In this document: one piece after another, positions 37,075 through 46,467 of the stretch
Layout: the number at the start of each line of letters is the position of its first letter
Position numbering within the stretch: the stretch's first letter is position 1
Source of the DNA: an uncultured Parvularculaceae bacterium
Lineage (GTDB): Bacteria; Pseudomonadota; Alphaproteobacteria; Caulobacterales; Parvularculaceae
Assembly: GCA_913055785.1 (NCBI GenBank)
Contig: CAJXLJ010000003.1
Location: forward strand, 1-64,000
Reading direction: 5' to 3'
DNA length: 64,000 nt
Position numbers and translations under genes: made by a program
Notes under the pieces: model-generated
The model's database searches: none
What the model was told of the DNA's origin: nothing
The model's input: the letters and a program-made list of their open reading frames with translations, nothing else

Positions 37075-39653
37075 TCAGCCGGCTCTTTGCGCCTTGAAAG
37101 CCGTTTCTTCTTGGGTTGTCCACTGGTTCAGCAGCGCGTCGAGTTTTGCCATGTTGAGCGGCTTTGAAATAAAGTCGTCCATCCCGGCTTCCTCGCAATG
37201 CTTGCGGTCCTGCGCCAGCACATGCGCCGTTGCGGCGATAATCGGCGTGCGCGGTATTTCGCGGCTTTGCTCGATATCGCGGATGGTTCGCGTCGCATTT
37301 ATGCCGCTCATGACCGGCATGGCGAGGTCCATTAGGATCACCGCCGGGGCGTGCTCCAGAAACAGGTCAACGGCTTCCCGGCCGTTATTTGCAACAATGA
37401 CTTCGTAGCGGTCCTGATCAATTCCATTAATAGCGACTTGCTGGTTTACGGCGTTATCTTCCGCCAGCATCACCTTGATGCGGTCTTTGCGGCACCCTGC
37501 CGAAGGCGCGCGTTCCTTTGCGGCGCGTCTTAAGGCGTCGGGGGCGTCTGCAGCCATAACGCGCGCAAGCTCATCCATAAGGTGGGACGGCTGTATCGGG
37601 TTGGTCAGAAACGTCTTGATGTTTTTGTCGTCGTCAGATTTTTCCGATTGAGATTCTTCGATAGACGATAGCATGATCACCGGAATGGAATTGTAGCGTG
37701 GATTGGATTGCATTCGTCTTGCAAGCGTCAACCCGTCCTCCTCAGGCATCTGGTAGTCCAGCAAGGCGAGATGGTACCGGTCGCAGTCCCGAACGGATTG
37801 CGAAAGTTCGCCCAACGCTTCTTCGCTGTTGCTGACTATCGTAGCCCGGATACCCCATCCGTCCATGAGTTCTTTCAGGATGCGCTGGTTTGTGCGGTTG
37901 TCGTCGACTGCGAGGATGCGAATGCCTTCGAAGTTGACGAGGCTGCGTTGTGCGTGGGATTGAATCGACTCGTCTATCGGCACGGTCACTTTAAACCAGA
38001 AGCGTGATCCTGCATTGAGCTGGCTCTCCGCTCCAATTTCGCCTCCCATCAGTTCTATGATGTTACGGCATATCGCCAGCCCGAGACCGGTGCCGCCGAA
38101 GCGTCTCGTATGAGAGCCGTCGGCCTGCTCGAATTTTTCGAACATGCGGGGGATGTCTTCGGAAGATATTCCGATGCCGCTGTCGTTGACGCTGATATGG
38201 AGCTCGAACATCTCGCCTTTGCGGGTTCCCGAAACATCGATTGCTATAAATCCGTGATCGGTGAATTTAACGGCGTTGCCGACAAGATTACCGAGGACCT
38301 GACGCAGCCGGACGTCGTCGGCGATGACGCCGCCCGGCAGGTTTGGATCGTAGCGCACCGTCAACTCGAGATCCTTTTCCAGCGCCGGCGCCTGCATCAT
38401 GAGCGCAACTTCATGCGCCATCTGTCTCAAGTTAAACCCGCGCGGCGTAAGTTTGAATTTACCGGCGTCGAGCTTGGAGAAATCAAGTATGTCGTTAATG
38501 ACAGACATCAGGGCTTTGCCGGATGCGTCGAGGATTGAAACGAATTCGCGCTGACGATCGTTCAGGTTTGTGTTGAGCAACACCTGGGTCATGCCGAGCA
38601 CGCCGTTCATCGGCGTTCTGATCTCGTGGCTCATGGAGGCCACGAACTCGGATTTTGCGACATTGGCGGCCTCGGAGGCTTCGCGCGCCTTAATGAGCGG
38701 TGAGACAAGAAGGCGGTGGATGACGGCGCCCAGAACCAGTGTAAGCAGCGTCGTTGCAATTGCTGTTGCGCCTATCGCCGTGCGGCGAAAGTCGAAAAGC
38801 TCGGCGAATGCGATATCTTTTTCTAGCGCTACGCCGACATACCAGTCGCTCGCCGAATTCTCAGGTAACCCTGCGGTGACGACGAATTGCGCGCCATCGG
38901 GATGATCGACGAGTTGCAGGTCGCCGTCAGTGTTTAGCGTATCTGTCGGAAACATATCGGAGAGCGGCTTGCCAATCAGGCTTTCATCCGTATGCGCGAG
39001 AATTTTCCCTCACTGGTGAACAGAAATACAGTGCTGGAGCTGGTGAGGTTTGCCTCCTTGAGGATGTTGATGAGCGTTTCAGCGACGAAATCGGCGCCGA
39101 CAACCCCGATCAGTTCGCCGTCCCGATAAACGGGCGCGCTAATGGTGATCATGTCCAGGTTGGTTGCAGCGTCTACATACGGGTTTACAACCGTGACCGA
39201 GCCCCTTTCCGCGGCGGCGAGGTACCATGGACGTATTCGGGGATCGTAATCGGGACCGAGCAGGTTTGCCGGCGGCCATGCGCGAAAATGTCTGTTGGAT
39301 TGGCCGTAATAGGTCCACTTAAAGAAATGGGTGTAGATCGGTTTATAAAGAATGGACTCGACGCTTTGATCGGCTGGCGCCTGGGAAAACTCTTTGCTGA
39401 GTTCGGAAATCAAGGTCTCGCGCGTGATCAGCCAGTTTTGTATGCCCCACAGTGCGGAGCCGGAGACGGTTGTCAGGTGGTTGTCAATTTCTTCAAGCTG
39501 CAGCTTTTTTTGGGAATGATCGAAGAATGACGCAAATCCAGCGAAGGCCATGATGACGACGCAGGCGCCAGCTGCCAGAGTCGTAGCCAATACGCGGAAG
39601 GCGGAAAAAGCGTCCTCTTTGGCTTTGGAAGACGGTTTTGACGAAAACGGCAT
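37075..39653 (-). pseudogene. Hybrid histidine kinase with dCache sensor, frameshifted
   Basis: One gene split by a single-base frameshift near 39001-39005. The first part (39653 down to about 38976) has a membrane helix and most of a dCache periplasmic sensor. The second (ORF 37075-38955) finishes the sensor, then has a second helix, HisKA with the phospho-accepting [14 protein letters not shown], HATPase_c with [19 protein letters not shown] and [13 protein letters not shown], and two REC domains ([11 protein letters not shown] and [12 protein letters not shown]). Five As in the GGAAAATTC tract would join the frames; four are present. GAGAGGAAAC supports the ATG at 39653. Confidence 0.85.
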
Positions 39654-39866
39654 ATTGTTTCCTCTCAACCGCCTGTGTCATGGCGGCGCGGGTCGGCTAT
39701 ATATGTCGTAGCCGTCTATGCTTAATTGCCGCTTAAACGCCCCTGCTGGAATGGTGAAGCTTTTCTCTTTGCCGCTTGATTTCAAGCGAGCCGCACAGCC
39801 GTGTTACCGTTAATGCAACTCCAGGTGGGTGCATCGGTAATCAGGCGGAGATTTGTATGCTGTCTT

Positions 39867-40367
39867 TTAGCGCGATCGTGTATTGTTCGCCATGGCGGTA
39901 AAAAGCGCGATCGCTGCGGTAAGGCCTGAAATCCAGGGAAGCGCCTCCGCGAGCGCGCCATGGCCGGATTCCAGCGCGGCGTGGATCGCTTCGCGCTTGC
40001 CAATGGGGTTGGCGATTACGAACCAGTCGAAAACCTTGAGATCGGAGCCATGAGTCCAGACAACCAGCGGTCCCGTGACGGCGAGCACGATCACCGCCGC
40101 CATGACGACCCGCATCGCCCATAACGCCGCAATATGCAAAAACGCATTGCCCCCAGGGCGGCCTCTCGCGCTCCAGAAAAAGGTCAGCGGCGCCCCGATT
40201 AGCAGAGGGGTGAGGATGGCGCCGTAACCCACATGGCGCCAGATCGCCGCAATGAGCGCGGCGCGCTCGCTCTGCGCGTGGATCGCCTCGCCGGTGAGGA
40301 AGAGCCAGGCGCAGGCCGCGACAAGCAGCGCCAGCAGGACAAAACGGAATATAGGAAAAGCGTTCAT
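39867..40367 (-). CDS. Cytochrome b561-like four-helix membrane protein
   Basis: A 166-residue protein with four hydrophobic helices and several membrane-facing His residues (WRHVGYG, FLHIAALW, IHAALESGHGALAEALPWI). A VTGPLVVW segment resembles the TG motif of cytochrome b561. Haem binding is plausible but not certain. CAGGAGACTCC precedes the ATG at 40367. It is 19 bp downstream of the 40387-40872 gene and is the likely third gene of the receptor operon. Confidence 0.65.
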   Translation of the reverse strand: MNAFPIFRFVLLALLVAACAWLFLTGEAIHAQSERAALIAAIWRHVGYGAILTPLLIGAPLTFFWSARGRPGGNAFLHIAALWAMRVVMAAVIVLAVTGPLVVWTHGSDLKVFDWFVIANPIGKREAIHAALESGHGALAEALPWISGLTAAIALFTAMANNTRSR

Positions 40368-40386
40368 GGAGTCTCCTGTGCGAATT

Positions 40387-40872
40387 CTATCCGTGTCCGG
40401 CCTGATAGTGAACCGTAAAGCAGCGCTGCGATTGCGCCGGCGACAATTCGATCGGCGGCGCGGTGATGACAAGCCCCGACTCTTTGAACAGCGCGCCGAT
40501 TTCGTCGGCGATGGCGCGGGCGGTCTCTTCCGCGCGGGCGCACATCAGCCAGCTTAAATGCGCATTGCGCTTTCCGGCGTCGCCGGCCTGTGCGGCGGCG
40601 AGAGCGGCGACCAGACTGAGCTCGTCGGCCGTCACCCGCCCGCAGCCGGGATGAGAAAGAGTGATGACACGGCCGCCTTCGCGCCCGATCACGCGCGCCA
40701 GACGGTGAACGGCGGAGAGGGCGCGTCCGGCCCTTTCGCCGAATTCATTTTCATATCCCCTTACGAGGGCGCAGCAGCCCATATGGCCGACGGCGGCCGC
40801 CCGGAAAGCCCACAGGGCGAACCCGGCGCCGGAGCCGAGATCGGGAACGCTCATCGATCGTATAAAGGCCAC
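40387..40872 (-). CDS. Hypothetical protein in haem/iron uptake operon
   Basis: A 161-residue cytosolic protein without known motifs. It has CC and HPGCGRVTADE segments, and its layout recalls DUF6628-like proteins found near TonB receptors of sphingomonads; this match is tentative. GGGAG supports the GTG start at 40872; an ATG at 40854 is also possible. It begins 15 bp after the TonB receptor stop and is followed closely by the b561-like gene. Confidence 0.65.
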   Translation of the reverse strand: MAFIRSMSVPDLGSGAGFALWAFRAAAVGHMGCCALVRGYENEFGERAGRALSAVHRLARVIGREGGRVITLSHPGCGRVTADELSLVAALAAAQAGDAGKRNAHLSWLMCARAEETARAIADEIGALFKESGLVITAPPIELSPAQSQRCFTVHYQAGHG

Positions 40873-40887
40873 CTTCGCCGTCTCCCT

Positions 40888-43059
40888 TTAAAATCCTTGC
40901 CGCCAGCTCACGGCGAGCTTGTAATTTCGGCCCGGTTGACTGACGCCAGCGGCGACGACCTCATAGTCCGTGTCCGCCACGTTATCGACGCCAAGGTCGA
41001 TTCTCAGCCCTTCGAGCGGGCCTTTCTGGGGCTGCCATACGAGATAGACGTCGCCGACAGTGTAACCATCACGCGCATTGGCGGTGTCGTTCACCTTGGT
41101 GAAATCGCTTGCGGCCGTTACGCGCCCGCCGATGCGGATATCGCCGTCGACAAGTTTGACGCCGACGTCGGCGAAGAACGTATCCGGCGAGAGCACGCCG
41201 ACATAATCGCCTGTATCGACGTCGCGGCCGTCAATCGTCGCAAAGTTTGTGCGCAGATAAAAATACTCAGAGTCGTACTGCACTTCGACTTCAACGCCGT
41301 CGAGTTCCGCGTTCGTGACATTTACGTTGCGGCTGTAATTGCCGAACGCTTCGCCGGAGCCGCAGGGGGGAAAGAAGGGCAGGACTTCGCTCGGCGTCAG
41401 GAAGCAGGTGAAGGGGATGTTCACCTCGAGATCAATCAGGTTTGTCACGTCTGATTTGTAGTAGGAGCCTTTAACCGTCAGGCTGTCGCCCTTGAAGAGC
41501 AGGTTATCGAAGTCGAACCCGGCACCGGCTTCCCATGTTTCAGATTCTTCCGGGACAAGGTCGGGATTCGGAATGAAGAAGTTCGAGACGAAATAGGGCG
41601 GACCGAAGGGGCCGAACGGGCCCGGCACAGACAGGTTCGGAATCTCGAAATGCAGGTTGTCTGCATAAATTTCGTTGAAGGACGGCGCGCGGAACGCTTC
41701 CGACCAGTTGGCGAACACGATGACCTCATCGATCGGCTTATAGGAAACGCCGATTTTCGGCGAGACAGCTTCGTCGCTTGTTCCAGGCGCGCTTGGTGCC
41801 TCGTTTTCAAATTTGTCCCAGCGTACGCCCGGCAGAAGCGTCAGTACGCCCGGCGCGCCGAGGTCAAGGATGAGTTCGGCCTGCGCGAACGCGCCATAGA
41901 ACTTGGCTGTCGCGTTGGGCACGCCCCCACGGGTCCCGTCGGCGCTTGTATTGTCCGTGCCCGCCTGTTCGTCGCGGTAGAACTCGCCGCCATAGGTAAA
42001 AGTGAGTTCCGAACCGGAGCCGAGCGAAAATTTCGACCGGTTGTCGAGAGAAACGCCGATGGTCTCGACGTCGCGAGTGACAATGCGCGGCGAGGAGACT
42101 TCGTCTTCGGTTACGTTGTTGCTTGTATAATAGCCGGTGAGGTTCAGATCAATCAGCGCAGAAGCCGGATCGTAGTTGATCGCGCCGATGACCGTGTCGC
42201 TGTCGATATCGCGCTCGACTAATTCGTTGCCCGACCCGGCCGTGTTATTGCCTTGCGGGTTGCTCGGATCGACGCTGTCGCCGCCATAGCGGATCCATGT
42301 CGCCGAAAGCGTGATGTCGTCGCTGGGGCGCACGGTTGTTTTAAGCAGTGAGGAAAGAACTTCGTCTTTGGACGGAAGAGCGAAGCCGCTGCCGAGTTCG
42401 ATATCGGAAGCGTTTCTATAGGTGAGGCTGCCGATAATATCGGTTTTATTGTCGCTGCTCCGCCAGACGCCGGTTCCGGTGGCGCGGCCTTCGCTGTTGA
42501 CGCTCTGATAGCCGCCGCCGATTTTGAAACCGGCGGTTTCGCCTTCTTCCAGAAAGTCCGCTGCGGTGATGGTGCGCAAGGCGATCACCCCGCCAAGGGC
42601 GCCGGAGCCGTAAAGCGCGGAGGTCGGCCCGCGCACGACTTCGACCGCGCGCACGAGATCCGGGTCGATAAAGAAGCGCCCGTCATGACCGGAAAGAAAG
42701 CTCTGCCGGGCGCCGTCGAAAAGCACCAACACGCCTTCGCCGGAAAGACCGCGCACTGCCGGCGTGTCGCCGGTGCGCCGAGGCCCGCTGTCGAAGCTGG
42801 CGCCGGGCACGGCGTCGAAAATGTCGGAAATGGTCGACGGGTTGAAGTCCTCGATAACGTCCTTCTCGATGACCGTTACTTGCCCCGGATAATCAAAAGC
42901 CGGCAGCGGGTTGCGGGTCGCATAGACGGTCAGCACGTCGGCCTGGGCGAGCTGAATGGCGCCCTCTGCCTGGCTGTTCTCATCATTGGCGGTTTGCGCA
43001 GCGGCCGAACCGATTCCAAGCGCTGCAATGCATGCGCCTGTAAATAAAGCCTTTTTCAC
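40888..43059 (-). CDS. TonB-dependent haem receptor-like protein
   Basis: A 723-residue outer-membrane receptor of the haemoglobin/haem type. A signal peptide (about 1-20, ending SAAAQ) is followed by a plug domain (GQVTVIEKDVIEDFNPSTI, VRGLSGEGVLVLFDGARQS) and a 22-strand barrel. The haem-receptor motif FRAPSFNEIY, with NLHFEI downstream, then NPDLVPEES, matches the FRAP/NPNL box of HmuR-type receptors. The C-terminus ends in Phe. The start is GTG at 43059, with GAGAGG upstream; the alternative at 43083 is less likely. Two Fur-like sites lie in the divergent promoter. Confidence 0.9.
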   Translation of the reverse strand: MKKALFTGACIAALGIGSAAAQTANDENSQAEGAIQLAQADVLTVYATRNPLPAFDYPGQVTVIEKDVIEDFNPSTISDIFDAVPGASFDSGPRRTGDTPAVRGLSGEGVLVLFDGARQSFLSGHDGRFFIDPDLVRAVEVVRGPTSALYGSGALGGVIALRTITAADFLEEGETAGFKIGGGYQSVNSEGRATGTGVWRSSDNKTDIIGSLTYRNASDIELGSGFALPSKDEVLSSLLKTTVRPSDDITLSATWIRYGGDSVDPSNPQGNNTAGSGNELVERDIDSDTVIGAINYDPASALIDLNLTGYYTSNNVTEDEVSSPRIVTRDVETIGVSLDNRSKFSLGSGSELTFTYGGEFYRDEQAGTDNTSADGTRGGVPNATAKFYGAFAQAELILDLGAPGVLTLLPGVRWDKFENEAPSAPGTSDEAVSPKIGVSYKPIDEVIVFANWSEAFRAPSFNEIYADNLHFEIPNLSVPGPFGPFGPPYFVSNFFIPNPDLVPEESETWEAGAGFDFDNLLFKGDSLTVKGSYYKSDVTNLIDLEVNIPFTCFLTPSEVLPFFPPCGSGEAFGNYSRNVNVTNAELDGVEVEVQYDSEYFYLRTNFATIDGRDVDTGDYVGVLSPDTFFADVGVKLVDGDIRIGGRVTAASDFTKVNDTANARDGYTVGDVYLVWQPQKGPLEGLRIDLGVDNVADTDYEVVAAGVSQPGRNYKLAVSWRQGF

Positions 43060-43091
43060 TGGTATACCCCTCTCTGTCGTCACAAGTTTAG

Positions 43092-43108
43092 TTGAGAATG
43101 ATTTGCAA
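43092..43108 (-). promoter_or_regulatory. Fur-box-like site 1
   Basis: On the minus strand this reads TTGCAAATCATTCTCAA, close to the Fur consensus built from GATAAT-type half sites. It lies about 33 bp upstream of the receptor start. Iron-dependent repression is inferred. Confidence 0.55.
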
Positions 43109-43147
43109 TTGCGGCATTCCGTATCACCCGGTTTTTAAGATTGCAAC

Positions 43148-43162
43148 TCAGAATCGTTCGCA
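43148..43162. promoter_or_regulatory. Fur-box-like site 2
   Basis: TCAGAATCGTTCGCA, next to TTGCAACTC, is a weaker relative of site 1. It sits upstream of the divergent DUF6607-like gene. It may let one Fur-type repressor control both directions. Confidence 0.4.
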
Positions 43163-43221
43163 TTAGAGAATTAATCGAAGCGCGACTGTCGCGCGAAGAT
43201 TTCAACGAACTAGAGGCAATG

Positions 43222-44265
43222 ATGGGGATTATGGACCACAATGCGGTACGCGGCGTCTTGCTCGCGGGCGCGATCATTCTCGGCGGCTGCGCAACAGTCG
43301 ACACGCCAGCGGCGTCATCTGCATCGGCGATGTCAGGGCAGGAACAGAAAAAATTCGAACAGGACCGTCAGGCCATTCTCGCCATGGCGGGCGATTATCA
43401 TGTGACGTTCGATTTCATCGAGACGGTGTCTTTTGTTGAAGGCTACGATCTTAAGGACCGCAAGCTCAGCGGCGGTAATGAAATCGTACGCGTGATCGAG
43501 GACACCGGCGATTTCATCAGCCTGCAACATATTCTGGTGGTCGGCGGCGATCAAAAATTCCCGATCAAACACTGGCGCCAGGACTGGCGCTACGAGCCGG
43601 ATAGCGTTCTCGTCTTTATCGGCGGCAATGCTTGGGAAACGCGTCCCGTAAGCGCCGGCGAAGCTGCCGGAAAATGGTCCCAGACGGTTTATCAGGTCGA
43701 TGACGCGCCGCGTTACGGCGCCGTTGGCGCCTGGGCGCATGAAAACGGTGTTTCGGCCTGGACGCCGCCTCATGAATGGCGCCCGCTGCCGCGCCGCGAC
43801 GCGACCACGCGCGATGACTATCACGCAGTCGATGCAGTCAACCGCCACGCCATCACGCCGTTCGGCTGGGTGCATGAGCAGGATAATTCGAAATTGGTTC
43901 TCTCCGGCGACCCGCAGGCGCTGGTGCACGAGGTCGCCGTCAACACCTATAAGCATTACGATGATTTCGAGACTGATGTGGGTGACGACTATTGGGCGGA
44001 AACGGCGGATTTCTGGGCGGAAGTGCGCGCCGAATGGGCCCGGATCGAAGCCGAAAACCCCGTCTTTGGACTAACGATCCAGGGCGAGCCGGAAGCGCTC
44101 TATATGGAAGTGCTGGAGCTTGCCGGCGCCGTCAATGACGGAACGAAAGAGACCGCTGTCGCTGCGGAAGAAGCTCGCGCGGTAATCGCCAAATACACGA
44201 CGACGGAGATCGGCTCGCTAGCCGAGCGTATCGCTGAAGCGGATGCGGCTGGCGAAGAAGACTGA
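43222..44265 (+). CDS. DUF6607-like lipoprotein, divergent from the haem receptor
   Basis: A 347-residue predicted lipoprotein (lipobox LGGC after the first helix). The body has the DUF6607 features AMAGDYHVTFDFIETVSF, PIKHWRQDWRYEPD and WTPPHEWRPLPRRD, with many conserved Trp, His and Arg. Members are often found next to haem receptors, as here. The start is one of three nearby ATGs; GAGG with 5-bp spacing favours 43222. The exact role is unknown, perhaps haem handling. Confidence 0.8.
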   Translation: MGIMDHNAVRGVLLAGAIILGGCATVDTPAASSASAMSGQEQKKFEQDRQAILAMAGDYHVTFDFIETVSFVEGYDLKDRKLSGGNEIVRVIEDTGDFISLQHILVVGGDQKFPIKHWRQDWRYEPDSVLVFIGGNAWETRPVSAGEAAGKWSQTVYQVDDAPRYGAVGAWAHENGVSAWTPPHEWRPLPRRDATTRDDYHAVDAVNRHAITPFGWVHEQDNSKLVLSGDPQALVHEVAVNTYKHYDDFETDVGDDYWAETADFWAEVRAEWARIEAENPVFGLTIQGEPEALYMEVLELAGAVNDGTKETAVAAEEARAVIAKYTTTEIGSLAERIAEADAAGEED

Positions 44266-44272
44266 GGGTTCG

Positions 44273-44301
44273 CGCCGGGCCGAATTGGCCCGGCGTTTTT
44301 T
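44273..44301 (+). terminator. Intrinsic terminator
   Basis: CGCCGGGCC and GGCCCGGCG form a perfect 9-bp stem with GAATT loop, followed by TTTTTT. It ends the DUF6607-like transcript and lies directly against the stop of the convergent crotonase gene. Confidence 0.9.
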
Positions 44302-45136
44302 AAAGCGATTTTTTTAAAGGCTTTAAGTCAGCATAGTCTGCAGCGCGTTTTTCCGACTTCGAAATGTAACTTTCCTTGATGTCGTCAGGCGACAGCATGC
44401 CGGCGTTCCACAAGGCGATATAATCGAGCGTGTCGGCGGTCGTGTGATCGCGGGCGTAATTGATGAGGCGCTTCGAGCCGGCGACGGCAAGCGGCGAATG
44501 GGCGGCGATCTTGCCGGCGATTTCCATCACGCCCTCAAGCAAAGCTTCGGCGCTTTCGTAAACCTCGTTGACAAGACCGATCTCTTTCGCTTTCGCCGCC
44601 GGTATACGTTCGGCGGTGTAGGCCATCTGCCGCGCCCAGCCTTCAGGGATCACCTTGGCGAGCCGGGGAAAGGTGCCGACATCGGCGGTCATGCCGATCG
44701 CCGTTTCCTGGACGCAGAAAAACGCATCCTGACTGGCGTAGCGGCAATCGCAGGCGGTGACGAGATCGACGCCGGCGCCGACAGCGCCGCCCTGCACTGC
44801 GCACAGCACCGGCTGGCGGGCGTTTTCGAGCGCCGAGAACGTCGCCTGCAGCGCCTTTATCTGATAGCGGGTCGCTTCGGCGGCGACTTCCCGTTGCGCT
44901 GGCGGACCGTCCAGCGCGCCCTGCATGAAGACCGAGATATCCATGCCGGCGGTGAAGTGCTTTCCCTCCGCAGACAGAACGATCACCCGCGCTTTGGCGT
45001 TATCGGAAATGTCCGTCACGGCCTCGGGCAGTTCGCGCCAGAACTCCGGCGTGAAGGAATTGAACTTGTCGGGCCGGGAAAAGCGTAAATGCGCAATCCC
45101 GCCGGCGATATCGATGGTGAAACAGCTATAGGTCAT
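44300..45136 (-). CDS. Crotonase/enoyl-CoA hydratase-family protein
   Basis: A 278-residue crotonase-fold enzyme, probably acting on acyl-CoA esters. AHLRFSRPDKFNSFTPEF, SAEGKHFTAGMDISVFMQG (the first oxyanion loop) and GGAVGAGVDLVTACDCRYAS (the second) are conserved. DVGTFPRLAKVIPEGWARQM supports a delta3,5-delta2,4-dienoyl-CoA isomerase-like subgroup. AGGAG six bases before the ATG at 45136 decides the start. Confidence 0.9.
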   Translation of the reverse strand: MTYSCFTIDIAGGIAHLRFSRPDKFNSFTPEFWRELPEAVTDISDNAKARVIVLSAEGKHFTAGMDISVFMQGALDGPPAQREVAAEATRYQIKALQATFSALENARQPVLCAVQGGAVGAGVDLVTACDCRYASQDAFFCVQETAIGMTADVGTFPRLAKVIPEGWARQMAYTAERIPAAKAKEIGLVNEVYESAEALLEGVMEIAGKIAAHSPLAVAGSKRLINYARDHTTADTLDYIALWNAGMLSPDDIKESYISKSEKRAADYADLKPLKKSL

Positions 45137-45333
45137 GGGCATCTCCTGAAGGCCTTTCCGAACGCCACTGCCGCCTTGGGCGTCGCAGGTTTTCCCTGCT
45201 ATGCTAGGGCGGAACGGCGGAGATTGGCAGAAATTCCCGCAGTTCGGGGGCGCGGGCGGGATGGCGCCGTTTGTGCTATAGAAAGGATGGGGCGCCCCAT
45301 CGCGGGCGAAGAAAGTATCGTATCGGGTATCTC

Positions 45334-46458
45334 ATGTCTCAGCAGGAGAAGACCGCCGAGATTATCAGCCTGAATGCACAGCGCGCGACCGCGCCGTCAG
45401 GCGAAAGCGTGGGGGAATTTCTGGCCGCCGCGCGGGCGGCGGCTGGCCTCGGCCTCGACGAGGTCAGCGCCGGAACGAAAATCAAGCTATCTCATCTCGA
45501 GGCGATCGAAGCCTCGAACCCGGACGCCCTGCCGGCGACGCCTTATGCTGTCGGCTTCGTGAAAGTCTACGCGGCGTTTCTGGGGCTCGACGTGGTGGAG
45601 CTCGCCAGGCGTTTCCGCGAGGAAATCGCCGCCGCCTCAGCCTCGGATGAACCAGAGAAAACAAGTCCTACTTCAGTCGCGCCCGGCGATGCCGGCAATG
45701 GCGTTCGGCTGGCTTCCCTGCTGGGGATTGGCGCCGTGCTGCTGTTTGCAGCTTGGATCGCCATTCAGATCTCCGCCAACGCGGATCGCGACGAAACGCG
45801 CATTGCGCAGGCGGAGCCGCGTGTCCGGGTCGGCGGCGAAGCCGCGCCCGCGCCGCGCCCGCGGGTGCTCGCGCCCGTTCAACCCGCAAATGATGAGGAG
45901 AACCTGGCGTCTTCGCGCGAAGAGGCGGCGCAGTTGTCGGTCGCGGATGAGGGCGCGCCGGTCGATGAAGGCGAAGCCGAGGCGACTGAGGCGCCCGTTG
46001 CTTCGGAAGAAAACGAAACCCCGGTATTGGCGAACCTGACGGCGGATGTCGTTGACACGGCTGTCGACGATCCTGAACCGGTCGAGGCGCTGCCTGAAAG
46101 GGTCGAGCCAACGCCGACGGTAGAAAGAGTTGAGCCCGAACCCCGGCGGACGCGTCCCGCTGCGCCCCGGCCGGCGCAAGAGCCGGTGATCGTTGAAGCG
46201 CAGCTTACAAGATCCGTGGCGCCGGTTTATCCCTCCCGTTGCGATTACGGCGCGGCCACGTTCGAAAATGTCTCGATTGTCTTCGACGTCATGACTTCAG
46301 GCCAAACCGCTAACGCCCGCGTTGTTTCCACCACCAATGCCTGTTTCAACGACGCTGCGCTCACTGCGGTGTCCCGCTGGCGCTTTACGCCCAAAACCGT
46401 TGACGGCGCTGCGCGCATCGATACCGGCAAGAAAGCGACGCTGAACTTTCAGCGGTAG
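45334..46458 (+). CDS. RodZ-like HTH / TonB C-terminal fusion protein
   Basis: A 374-residue protein with three parts: a cytosolic RodZ-type HTH_25 (about 20-95, with GEFLAAARAAAGLGLDEVSA and TPYAVGFVKVYAAFLGLD), one membrane helix (about 125-145, LLGIGAVLLFAAWIAIQI), a long acidic Pro/Glu-rich linker, and a TonB_C domain (about 290-374, RSVAPVYPSRCDYGAATFEN then TTNACFNDAALTAVSRWRF) with the usual Cys pair. Separately these domains occur in cytoskeletal and energy-transducing proteins. Which role dominates is unclear. The ATG at 45334 lacks a strong ribosome site; the frame from 45271 looks less likely. Confidence 0.85.
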   Translation: MSQQEKTAEIISLNAQRATAPSGESVGEFLAAARAAAGLGLDEVSAGTKIKLSHLEAIEASNPDALPATPYAVGFVKVYAAFLGLDVVELARRFREEIAAASASDEPEKTSPTSVAPGDAGNGVRLASLLGIGAVLLFAAWIAIQISANADRDETRIAQAEPRVRVGGEAAPAPRPRVLAPVQPANDEENLASSREEAAQLSVADEGAPVDEGEAEATEAPVASEENETPVLANLTADVVDTAVDDPEPVEALPERVEPTPTVERVEPEPRRTRPAAPRPAQEPVIVEAQLTRSVAPVYPSRCDYGAATFENVSIVFDVMTSGQTANARVVSTTNACFNDAALTAVSRWRFTPKTVDGAARIDTGKKATLNFQR

Positions 46459-46467
46459 AGCCTGATC

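Noticed and set aside
43141-43221. Upstream extension of the DUF6607-like protein (ATG or other starts before 43222)
   Set aside because: It would overlap a Fur-like site and place residues before the lipoprotein signal; GAGG with correct spacing points to 43222.
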